In this document: positions 42,523 through 49,466 of the stretch, one piece after another | How positions within the stretch are numbered: the stretch's first letter is position 1 | Layout of the letters: each line of letters opens with the position of its first letter | IMG/VR virus record: IMGVR_UViG_3300045120_000139 | Span: 1 to 52,949 of that record | Source: a virus | Direction: 5' to 3' (one strand) | DNA length: 52,949 bases | Notes under the pieces: model-generated | Database searches by the model: none | Seen by the model: only the letters and a program-made list of their open reading frames with translations | Told to the model about the DNA's origin: nothing | Program-made: the position numbers and the translations under genes

Positions 42523-42680
42523 CAGCCGATAAAACGGTGCGAGCTGTGCTCGTCGTCTCGGATGGCCTGACATCGCATCCATAACGAAAACGCGATGCTC
42601 AGGCCTAGAAGGATGCCGATGATCAGCGCGCAGGCGAAGGCTTCGTGGTTAAGAAGCCAGTTCAGCGTGCGTGCTATCAT
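42522..42680 (-). CDS. Small single-span membrane protein upstream of the lysozyme, 52 aa
   Basis: ATG 42680 to TGA, ending in a TGATG overlap with the lysozyme. One transmembrane helix (CALIIGILLGLSIAFSLWM), then a polar C-terminal tail, QAIRDDEHSSHRFIG. The overlap supports it as a real gene of the lysis cassette. It could be a pinholin or antiholin, but the sequence does not say. Confidence 0.65.
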   Translation of the reverse strand: MIARTLNWLLNHEAFACALIIGILLGLSIAFSLWMRCQAIRDDEHSSHRFIG

Positions 42681-42687
42681 TTAGGAT

Positions 42688-42858
42688 TCAGGAAACCGGT
42701 TCGCCAGGCGTGAGGTTGGCCAGCTCGATCAGCCGCGCAATCAGCCATGCGGCGATGACGCTCTGATCCATGCTCATCTGGCCTTGGTGCGAGGCGTTTA
42801 CCAGTTTATCGATGGCTGCTTTCCCGCCGCCGCCGTTGCCAATAATGACCGTGCTCAT
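42688..42858 (-). CDS. Hypothetical protein, 56 aa
   Basis: ATG 42858 overlaps the upstream stop (ATGA). Begins MSTVIIGNGGGGKAAIDKLV and ends LTPGEPVS with a helical middle. No transmembrane span. Function unknown. Confidence 0.55.
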   Translation of the reverse strand: MSTVIIGNGGGGKAAIDKLVNASHQGQMSMDQSVIAAWLIARLIELANLTPGEPVS

Positions 42859-43178
42859 GGCTTCTTTTCCAGATTGTTGACTCGAGTCACCAGTTGTCCG
42901 ATATCGCGCCGGTAAATGTCCGACCACGCCTGAAGGCTGTCCACGCGCTTGTCAAACACCAGCAACGCAACCCATGTTGCGAGACATGTTGCGATGCAGA
43001 ATCCGACGAAGGCGCCATGGTAGAAATTCGTGCTGCCGATCGTGAGCTTGTTCGTGTTGCTTGTTGCTGGAATCGCAGCCACGCGTACCGCTTTTGTCAG
43101 CTCCCTGCATTGTTCGATCAGGTCATCAAGCTTCTGGATCACTTCTATTGGTTCGTCCGGGGTGTCGGGCGCTCCCAT
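42855..43178 (-). CDS. Membrane protein with flanking helices, 107 aa
   Basis: Central transmembrane helix (FVGFCIATCLATWVALLVF, residues about 57-75) between an N-terminal helix (IQKLDDLIEQCRELTKAV) and a C-terminal coiled coil (DIGQLVTRVNNLEKK). Its 5' part overlaps the 3' end of the next gene by 53 bases. Possible i-spanin-like or holin-associated role (inference). Confidence 0.6.
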   Translation of the reverse strand: MGAPDTPDEPIEVIQKLDDLIEQCRELTKAVRVAAIPATSNTNKLTIGSTNFYHGAFVGFCIATCLATWVALLVFDKRVDSLQAWSDIYRRDIGQLVTRVNNLEKKP

Positions 43179-43434
43179 TGTCCATTCTCCGTGTGAGTTC
43201 TTTCACGGCAATCGTCAGCCCGCTAACCTCCACCCCGAGCTGATCGACTTTGACACCTAACGACACTGAGGAACGAATGAAATCAACCTCCAATTTGCGA
43301 TGCTCTCGCTCGGCTTCCGTCATGCGATTCATGATCTCTTCGGCTTCCTGCCTTGGCGTTTTGAAAAACCACATGACTCCGTGTGCTGCGATCGCCACAG
43401 CCAGCCCCCCGACTGCGACGGTCAACGGATCCAT
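43126..43434 (-). CDS. Membrane-anchored coiled-coil protein, 102 aa
   Basis: ATG 43434 in a TAATG overlap. N-terminal transmembrane helix (LTVAVGGLAVAIAAHGVMWF), then a long charged coiled coil (RQEAEEIMNRMTEAEREHRK; GVKVDQLGVEVSGLTIAVKE). Topology of an inner-membrane spanin subunit is possible (inference). Confidence 0.6.
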   Translation of the reverse strand: MDPLTVAVGGLAVAIAAHGVMWFFKTPRQEAEEIMNRMTEAEREHRKLEVDFIRSSVSLGVKVDQLGVEVSGLTIAVKELTRRMDNGSARHPGRTNRSDPEA

Positions 43435-43895
43435 TACGGCTTGAAACCTTGGCCCTGATTCGTGGTCGGATCTGGCAGAGCGTTCAGCCCATCCGTCACG
43501 TCCTGCACGGTCGGCCATACCGGCGAGCCGTCGCGGAGGTTCACGGAAGCCGCCACGAATACGCCGGGCGTGAAGAACTTGCCGTTATCATCATGCACGG
43601 CCAGCGTCTTGAAGCCGTTGAACATGTACAGCGTATTGATGTAGCCGAGCCATTTATTGCCGAAGTCCTTGGCAGCGCCGGGCGGCAGGGAATTGACGAT
43701 TTCCTGCGTGATTCCGCGCTCGTTAGCCTCCGGGCGACTAGCGCGCAATAGCAAGCACTTTACTGCCGCATGCTCGTCCGGCGCGTCATGATTCGACTCG
43801 GACGGGACAACGATGTTGAACGCCGCGCATACCGCTGCGCAGACTTCCTCGGTTTGGGCCTGAACCCATGCCAGAAGCGTGGTTTTGTTACTCAT
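43434..43895 (-). CDS. Hypothetical protein, 153 aa
   Basis: ATG 43895 with AAGGAG about 8 bases upstream. It contains SESNHDAPDEHAAVKCLLLR and WLGYINTLYMFNGFKTLAVH, and ends in a Gly/Pro-rich stretch. First gene of the lysis segment after the terminator gap. No known family. Confidence 0.6.
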   Translation of the reverse strand: MSNKTTLLAWVQAQTEEVCAAVCAAFNIVVPSESNHDAPDEHAAVKCLLLRASRPEANERGITQEIVNSLPPGAAKDFGNKWLGYINTLYMFNGFKTLAVHDDNGKFFTPGVFVAASVNLRDGSPVWPTVQDVTDGLNALPDPTTNQGQGFKP

Positions 43896-44201
43896 GTGCT
43901 ACTCCTTCGAATAAAAATCCCGCAGCGGGCGCCGTTTTTGCCCATGCGCTTGTCATTGGCTCAGGGGAAGGTGAGCCCACATGGTGAAATCCTGCCGCAT
44001 CTCACGACGCTGCCTTAGCCCGCTGCGGAGGTTGAAAGGTGCCCCGATGGCCCAGGTACAGACCGAACGCGAACCGACGTCAGCCACCGCTGAACATTCG
44101 ATTGCTGGGGCGTAGAAATGCAAAAGCCCGCTCAATAGGCGGGCTTGTATCGTACTTTGTCAAAAGTAACTCAAACCGTGCGCACTTTCTAGGTTACATT
44201 T
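43896..44201. other. 306-base gap before the lysis genes
   Basis: Holds a rho-independent terminator (44116-44146), and on the minus strand a CCCGCTGCGGG inverted repeat followed by ATTTTTATT (43909-43928 region) just before the gene at 43895. A 60-codon minus ORF (43953-44135) is open but has no ribosome site or recognisable family. A TTGACA lies near 44156-44161 without a good -10. It may be the late leader region. Confidence 0.4.
44116..44146 (-). terminator. Rho-independent terminator after the putative late regulator
   Basis: Minus strand AAGCCCGC pairs with GCGGGCTT across a 7-base loop, followed by TTGCATTT. It lies between the zinc-finger protein gene and the lysis/structural genes. 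If the upstream gene were an antiterminator, this could be its target (inference). Confidence 0.75.
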
Positions 44202-44912
44202 TCAGGCGACTTCGAGCGGGTCGAAAATATCGCGACGGACGATCTGGAACAGCTCCTTGGCTGCCTTGTTCTCGGCGTCGGCAATGACACGATAGACCCA
44301 ATCGTACACTCCTGCCCAATGCCGAGCGAACTTGTCACGCGATAGGCCGAACTGTCCGGCGCGCCATGACTTCGTTTCATGCCTGACGCCAGAAGCATTA
44401 CAGCGACGGCAGTTCTTGATTCCGCTTTCATCGATGTAGATTCCACGGCCACAGCATGCCGGGCAATGGCGCGGACGGCGCATCTCTTCCACCACGACCG
44501 GGAACATCCGGCTGTATCGCTCCAAGCTCCACGGCCAACGACGCGCGCTGGCGCGGTCTATTTCCCTCTTTAGGTCCGCAACAATCTGGTCGTCCCAATC
44601 GCCCTTTTTAGGCTTTGCATCGAAAGAGGATTGCGCAATATTGAGTTCAAGCCGCGCAGCGACATGGGCCCGTTCACGGTCTGAATATTCATTCAGCAAA
44701 CGCACCCGGACGGTCTCCGCCATGCTGTCGAATACCGCGTGCGAGCCATCAGGCCACCAGACGACGCACAGAATATCGCGCGCGAATTGGTCTTGAATCA
44801 TCCCCAGCGCCCCGGCTATATCGATGTTGGTCAGTTCCGGTATTCCACCGCGGCCGATTTCATAGCGGACCGCTGGGACGTTCAGGCGGGCAAGTAGCTC
44901 ACGCGGATTCAT
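44202..44912 (-). CDS. Zinc-finger protein, possible late antiterminator
   Basis: 236 residues from ATG 44912 (ATGA overlap). It has a DnaJ-like zinc module, CPACCGRGIYIDESGIKNC and CRRCNASG (about residues 152-177), and helical basic ends. It is the last gene before a terminator and the lysis genes, the place of Q-type antiterminators, some of which carry such cysteine modules. No direct family match is claimed. Confidence 0.5.
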   Translation of the reverse strand: MNPRELLARLNVPAVRYEIGRGGIPELTNIDIAGALGMIQDQFARDILCVVWWPDGSHAVFDSMAETVRVRLLNEYSDRERAHVAARLELNIAQSSFDAKPKKGDWDDQIVADLKREIDRASARRWPWSLERYSRMFPVVVEEMRRPRHCPACCGRGIYIDESGIKNCRRCNASGVRHETKSWRAGQFGLSRDKFARHWAGVYDWVYRVIADAENKAAKELFQIVRRDIFDPLEVA

Positions 44913-45133
44913 ACCGCCGCCCCTTGTGCCCACAGCCGTTGATTCTTCAGCCGCGTCTTGCGCCGTGCCGCGCGAGGGTCGAACTGGAGCATCGCGATGC
45001 GTGTCATTCTGCCCTGCCGTAGATGCCACAGAATCGAGCTACGGCTCAGTCGCGGCACCAGCTTGCAGATCTCGGCGCAGGTCAGTTGTTGGCCTTCGAA
45101 TTCGTAAGTTGGCGCGGGGACGTGATTTTTCAT
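44909..45133 (-). CDS. Small basic protein with possible HTH, 74 aa
   Basis: Contains LTCAEICKLVPRLSRSSILWHLRQG, which has the spacing of a helix-turn-helix, then a basic tail, DPRAARRKTRLKNQRLW. Likely DNA-binding. Overlaps neighbours by ATGA on both sides. Confidence 0.6.
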   Translation of the reverse strand: MKNHVPAPTYEFEGQQLTCAEICKLVPRLSRSSILWHLRQGRMTRIAMLQFDPRAARRKTRLKNQRLWAQGAAV

Positions 45134-45669
45134 GCGGCGATACTCGCGGCTTGCTCTGTCTCGACGGCGTACAGCGCCAGCATTAGCGCGTCGGCGCGGC
45201 CAACATCTTTCTTGCGCGCCAGCTCCGATGCCAGCTGCGGAAACCGGTTGATAGCCATTGTGCGCGATCGGTCTTTCAGCGCAGCCTTCTCCTGCGCCGT
45301 CTCAGCCTTCCCGGTCAGACCGAAATAACCCTTCCAGCGTTGCGGTCGAACGAGCTTGTAGCCTATGCCTAGCGCCGCCAGCACGCCTTTCAGCACGCCA
45401 TAGCTCTCGCCGAATCGGAACATTCCGCTGCCACCCTGCCCTGGCATCGCAGCGACCGCTTCGACAACGGCAAGGAAATGCGCGCCTTGATGTTGCTGGA
45501 ACAGACCGCGCAGGCGCGCTGCGAGCTCAGCGCCGTTCACTTCCTCGCCGCTGCCGTTCGTGCGTGCCATCGTCGGCATGTCAATGAATCCGGCCGGTAC
45601 ACCGTCAGCGAGAATCGCCAGCGCGCCGGACTGGCCTGGATCGGCGCCTATCGTGACTCGAAAGGTCAT
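45130..45669 (-). CDS. RuvC-like Holliday junction resolvase
   Basis: 179 residues from ATG 45669 (TGATG overlap). Acidic residues fit RuvC: D10 in IGADPGQSGA, E70 in LAVVEAV, and D155/D160 in KKDVGRADALMLALYA. It probably resolves branched DNA in replication, recombination or packaging. Family assignment by motif. Confidence 0.82.
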   Translation of the reverse strand: MTFRVTIGADPGQSGALAILADGVPAGFIDMPTMARTNGSGEEVNGAELAARLRGLFQQHQGAHFLAVVEAVAAMPGQGGSGMFRFGESYGVLKGVLAALGIGYKLVRPQRWKGYFGLTGKAETAQEKAALKDRSRTMAINRFPQLASELARKKDVGRADALMLALYAVETEQAASIAA

Positions 45670-46061
45670 CACTTCACCCATGGTCTTGCGACGTAGCGCG
45701 GGATAGCGCCGTCGGCAGTTGGTTTAGCTAGCTGTTTGCTCATGCGTGGCGCGATTGCGGCCAGCGGCATTGCGCGACCCTCGCGCAGAAGTTCAATGCG
45801 GCGCCTTGTTTCGTTGATTGCCCGCATCGGCGTCATCTTCGCAGCGCGCCAGCGCGACTTATCGCCGTGCCAGCCATGCGGATGTCCTGGCCCGCCGTGG
45901 CAGTCCTTGCAGCAGCCTATGCCGCAAAGGTGAAGTCCCTGCTCCGGGTGATGCGCTTCGCCCGGCGGCGGAGCGTTGCATACCACGCAAGGGATGCGCT
46001 TGCAGTCCGCCAGATACGCGGCCTCGATATCGTCGTGCGCGCGGGCGTTCTTCGTTCTCAC
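45669..46061 (-). CDS. HNH-like (DUF968/Ref-type) protein
   Basis: 130 residues. C-rich core: PCVVCNAPPPGEAHHPEQG, then CGIGCCKDCHGGPGHPHGWHG. The CxxC, HH and CxxCH...HGWH pattern fits the phage recombination-associated HNH group (Ref/DUF968). It may be a RecA-directed nuclease or structure-specific nuclease (inference). Beside a RuvC-like gene. Confidence 0.7.
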   Translation of the reverse strand: MRTKNARAHDDIEAAYLADCKRIPCVVCNAPPPGEAHHPEQGLHLCGIGCCKDCHGGPGHPHGWHGDKSRWRAAKMTPMRAINETRRRIELLREGRAMPLAAIAPRMSKQLAKPTADGAIPRYVARPWVK

Positions 46062-46624
46062 GGCGCGCGTTCCTCGACCGCTGCGATGATTTCCGCCAAC
46101 GCTTCAGGCGGTACGCCGTGATATTTCTCGCGGATGTACGCGCAGACGGCCAGCACCAGCTTGTTAAAGTCCTCTTCCAGCATGGAATCAAACGCGATGG
46201 ATTGCGGCTGCAGCACTGGCGCCTGGATGATGCCGATGCCGAGGCTCGTCAAGTCGAGCTCGACGTGCGATTCGTCGCAGCAGACCTTGGCTTCGGTCTG
46301 AGCTTTTTTGAGGGCTGCATGGGTCTCCATCCCCTCGAAGCCTTCGCAATGTTCGACCAGTAACGCGCCGAGCGCGTGCGCCATTGCGTTGAACTTCGGA
46401 TTTCGTGGGCGCTTCGCCTCGACGCGGATCGTTTCGTTGATCTTGAAGCCGCGATCGCGTATCGCGCGCGCGTCCCATTCCGTGAGCGGCGCAAGCATGC
46501 TCTGCGGGCCGCCGAGCATCTCTCCGGTCTTCGCGTCGACGAGAATCGCCTTCACTGCACGCATGTAGAGCGGCTTCTGCGGCTTCGCAGGCTTGCGCGG
46601 CCTTGTGGCAGCTGTGGCGTTCAT
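46058..46624 (-). CDS. DUF1367-like protein
   Basis: 188 residues. It has VEAKRPRNPKFNAMAHALGALL, and near the end QSIAFDSMLEEDFNKLVLAV, both as in DUF1367-type phage proteins. Function unknown; usually in the early/middle recombination region. The stop overlaps the next gene by four bases. Confidence 0.6.
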   Translation of the reverse strand: MNATAATRPRKPAKPQKPLYMRAVKAILVDAKTGEMLGGPQSMLAPLTEWDARAIRDRGFKINETIRVEAKRPRNPKFNAMAHALGALLVEHCEGFEGMETHAALKKAQTEAKVCCDESHVELDLTSLGIGIIQAPVLQPQSIAFDSMLEEDFNKLVLAVCAYIREKYHGVPPEALAEIIAAVEERAP

Positions 46625-46791
46625 TGCGCGTCAACATCCCCGACAATCGCCTGCGCCAGCTTCGCCCGGCAGGTTTCGCACCAGACCGAATGCGAGCCGT
46701 CCTGCAGCACCGCGACAGGCTCACCGCATTCGCAGCGCAGCGTTGCGGGCTTGTGCTCGCTGTGTTCGCGCTGGTTAGGCTTGCTGTTCAT
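46621..46791 (-). CDS. Small zinc-finger protein, 56 aa
   Basis: ATG 46791 overlaps the methyltransferase stop (ATGA), and its TGA overlaps the next gene. Four cysteines in CECGE and CETC (C20, C22, C39, C42) suggest a zinc knuckle. Hydrophilic N-terminus (NSKPNQREHSEHKP). Confidence 0.65.
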   Translation of the reverse strand: MNSKPNQREHSEHKPATLRCECGEPVAVLQDGSHSVWCETCRAKLAQAIVGDVDAQ

Positions 46792-47777
46792 GCGGCTTCA
46801 TCTTCCTGCTGCGCGAAAATGTCTTGCTGCGCAACTTCCTTGAGCGCGCCGCGCGCCGCTGCCTCCATATTGCGCACTGCCTGCTTGTAATAGCTGGACT
46901 TGAGTTCTGCGCCGATACCGCGGCGGCCATGCGTGACTGCCGAATAGACCTCAGAGCCAACACCCATGAATGGTGTGAATACGTTTTCCCCGGCATTGCT
47001 GCGCATCTGCACGATACGATCGATCACGTCGAGTTGAAGCGGATGAACATGCTTTTCGTCGTCCTCATCTTTCGATGCCTCGTAAGGCAGCACGCGGCCG
47101 AGGCGAATGTCGTCCCAAATAGACGATGCGTAGCGGCGCCAGATCCAATGCGAGAAACGGTTTTGCTTCTGGTCGCCCTGGAATCCACGCAATGCGCGCA
47201 CGTCGCTCGGCATCTTGGAATCGTCGCCAGCGTATTCGAGGAAGCCTACCGGGTTCGACACAGGCACCGGATTTGCCCCGCTCTTGGCAAATACAAGCAC
47301 GTAGTCAGCGGAGGCGACGCCGCATTGCACTGAATCATCCACGGCGGTCGCGTGCGCAAGGTTCTTCTGCATCGTGCGGCGGCGCACGCCAAGAGGCTCC
47401 TTCCATATCGCGTGCCGCGCAATAAAGTCGAAGCCTTCACGGGCATGCAGCCGGATAATGTCGCCAGGGAAATCGGTATATGAGCGGAACTGACAATTGC
47501 CGTTCGGCACATCCATGCAATGCACAGCAGTGCAACGACCTGGCATCGTCAGTCGCGCAATCTCGCGCACCACATAAGCGTAATGGTCGAAGAACTGCGC
47601 ATAGTCCCGACAGTTCGATAGGTCGCGCTCGTCGGACGAGTAGTGATACAAGCCTCCGAACGGCGGCGAATAAACGGACAGATGAACCGACTCGCTAGGA
47701 AGCGAGCCCATGACCTCGATGCAGTCGCCGTTGAATATCGCATAGCGCTCTGTCAAGGCCTGTTCGATCACAGCCAT
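46788..47777 (-). CDS. DNA methyltransferase (SPPF class, N4/N6 type)
   Basis: 329 residues. Catalytic SPPF motif at residues 37-40, SAM-binding VFTPFMGVGSEVYSA near 266-280, then GRRGIGAELKSSYYKQAVRN. SPPY/F usually marks N4-cytosine enzymes, but beta-class N6 enzymes cannot be excluded. It overlaps the SNF2-like helicase by 10 bases. It could protect phage DNA from restriction (inference). Recognition sequence unknown. Confidence 0.85.
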   Translation of the reverse strand: MAVIEQALTERYAIFNGDCIEVMGSLPSESVHLSVYSPPFGGLYHYSSDERDLSNCRDYAQFFDHYAYVVREIARLTMPGRCTAVHCMDVPNGNCQFRSYTDFPGDIIRLHAREGFDFIARHAIWKEPLGVRRRTMQKNLAHATAVDDSVQCGVASADYVLVFAKSGANPVPVSNPVGFLEYAGDDSKMPSDVRALRGFQGDQKQNRFSHWIWRRYASSIWDDIRLGRVLPYEASKDEDDEKHVHPLQLDVIDRIVQMRSNAGENVFTPFMGVGSEVYSAVTHGRRGIGAELKSSYYKQAVRNMEAAARGALKEVAQQDIFAQQEDEAA

Positions 47778-49165
47778 GAGGGAATCTCCAATTTCTGCGC
47801 GTGAGTTTTCTTCGCGCTGAGGTGAATAGCATTGTTCATTTCTGCGACCAGGTTGCCGAACATCTGCTGCGCCTGTCGCGCCTTTCGTTCTTGGTTTTCG
47901 ATCACTCGTGCCTCGCCAGCCGTATGCACAATATCGACGCGCACAGAATTGCGCTGACCGAAGCGGTAGCAGCGGCGCACCGCTTGGTAGTATTGTTCAT
48001 ACGAGTGCGATGGGAAGTACGTCACATGCGCGCACTGCTGCCAGTTCATGCCTAGTCCGCCGATCTTTGCCTTAGTCACTAGCTTTTTGATTTGACCTTC
48101 GGCAAACGCAATAAACCGCTCTTCCTTCACTGCGTCTTTGTCTGAGCCGGAAACCTGCACCGCGCCAGGCACTAGATCTTCGAGCAAATCCCCTTCCTCG
48201 TTGAACTGGCACCACATGATTGACGGCTGATCATGCGCAACCAATTCAGCGACTCTTTCGCAGCGTTCACGCACGGTGCGTTTCTTTTCCTCGCGCTGCT
48301 CTGGCAATGTTGCCGCTGGCAGGTTGAACAGCATGCCGTTCGCCAGCGACTTGGCGTCAACAAGATGGCGCTCCTCTGTCAGCGGCGGCAGGATGAAAGC
48401 GCCGTCATCGAAGCCGAGATCTGATGGTTTGCGCAATGCGCGCGCCCATGAACACACCCAACGCCAGAACGGAAGTTCAGCATGCCCCTTGAATCGCCAT
48501 TTCGGCGCCTCGCCATAGTGGCGCCGCGTAGCGCTGTTGTTCAGGTCGTTCTTGAAGAACCGATTGAGCATGTCCATGAAGCCCATGTAGCCAAGGGCCT
48601 CGGACGATGTGCCTAGTTCGATGTAATCGTTCGGCGCTGCGGTTGCTGTTTCAAGCAACCGGTATGGCACCTTGCGCATGAAGTCAGTTATCTGCGACTT
48701 GATCGCGCCGTCGAACGATTTTAGGATTGATGACTCGCCGCAAATTACTCCAGAAAAATCGGCCGGGTCGAAGTGTGCAAGCCGCTCGTAATTCGTGACT
48801 ATAAACTTGCCCGAGTACTCGCCATCGCTCGACCGCTTTACCTCTACGCCGATCTTTCCAGCCTCGCGAATCGTCTGCGCAGCGACCGCGAGCGGAGTCA
48901 GATAGAGCACTGGCTTGTTTGTGTGCTCGATAACGTTCTGGCCCCAGGTCAAAGACTGGAACGTCTTGCCAAGCCCGCAATCCTCGAACAGCGCAGCGCG
49001 CCCCTTTCGCACCGCGTAGTGAACCATCGCCTGCTGAAAGTCGAAGAGTTGCGTCGGCATGAACGTCGGCTCAAAACCGTGATCTGCTCCCTCATGCAAC
49101 TTGCGATCGAGAAAGCTGCCGTACTGCGGCAATTCGGATGCACCGCTGAATTCGAAATAGCTCAT
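47768..49165 (-). CDS. SNF2-like DNA helicase with altered motif II
   Basis: 465 residues from ATG 49165. Walker A-type DCGLGKT at residues 62-68, motif TNYERL at 124-129, motif VI QAVRRCYRFGQR. Motif II reads CGESSILKSF (142-151), where the usual Asp of DESS is Gly (GGC codon). This is unusual because that Asp binds Mg2+. It is a DNA-dependent ATPase by family. Adjacent to the methyltransferase. Whether it still hydrolyses ATP is uncertain. Confidence 0.85.
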   Translation of the reverse strand: MSYFEFSGASELPQYGSFLDRKLHEGADHGFEPTFMPTQLFDFQQAMVHYAVRKGRAALFEDCGLGKTFQSLTWGQNVIEHTNKPVLYLTPLAVAAQTIREAGKIGVEVKRSSDGEYSGKFIVTNYERLAHFDPADFSGVICGESSILKSFDGAIKSQITDFMRKVPYRLLETATAAPNDYIELGTSSEALGYMGFMDMLNRFFKNDLNNSATRRHYGEAPKWRFKGHAELPFWRWVCSWARALRKPSDLGFDDGAFILPPLTEERHLVDAKSLANGMLFNLPAATLPEQREEKKRTVRERCERVAELVAHDQPSIMWCQFNEEGDLLEDLVPGAVQVSGSDKDAVKEERFIAFAEGQIKKLVTKAKIGGLGMNWQQCAHVTYFPSHSYEQYYQAVRRCYRFGQRNSVRVDIVHTAGEARVIENQERKARQAQQMFGNLVAEMNNAIHLSAKKTHAQKLEIPSWL

Positions 49166-49329
49166 GCGGCACCCAGGAGGAATTCGAACCAATCCTTGCG
49201 CGCCTCGCGCCAATTCTTGCGAGCCTTCTGCACTCTAAAGTCCATCGGCGCCTGCCGACCGTATTCGCAGGCTACGCGCCAATAGGTGGCGACGAAGGCG
49301 ATTGCGAGGTCTTCGATTAGCGGGGTCAT
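49162..49329 (-). CDS. Hypothetical protein, 55 aa
   Basis: ATG 49329 overlaps the previous stop. Helical, aromatic-rich (LAIAFVATYWRVACEYG; NWREARKDWFEFLLG). The stop overlaps the helicase start. Possibly an accessory of the replication genes, by position only. Confidence 0.55.
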   Translation of the reverse strand: MTPLIEDLAIAFVATYWRVACEYGRQAPMDFRVQKARKNWREARKDWFEFLLGAA

Positions 49330-49466
49330 GCGTCGCGCTTCCCTACTTCGTGGCCGTTTTCGGCTGCGTGAATTACACGAGGCTGGAACGCGGCGAGCAT
49401 GTCCATCCATGCGGCGGTTTGCGGCATGCGCTCGCGGTTGCGGCGCTTGCGTTCGTCGAGGCTCAC
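49326..49466 (-). CDS. Small protein, 46 aa
   Basis: GTG 49466 overlaps the primase-helicase stop (GTGA). Reads MSLDERKRRNRERMPQTAAW, then MDMLAAFQPRVIHAAENGHE. Basic start, helical end. Supported by overlap on both sides; no family known. Confidence 0.5.
   Translation of the reverse strand: MSLDERKRRNRERMPQTAAWMDMLAAFQPRVIHAAENGHEVGKRDA

Noticed and set aside
43953-44135. 60-codon minus ORF in the gap before the lysis genes
   Set aside because: No ribosome site, overlaps a terminator, and no family recognised.
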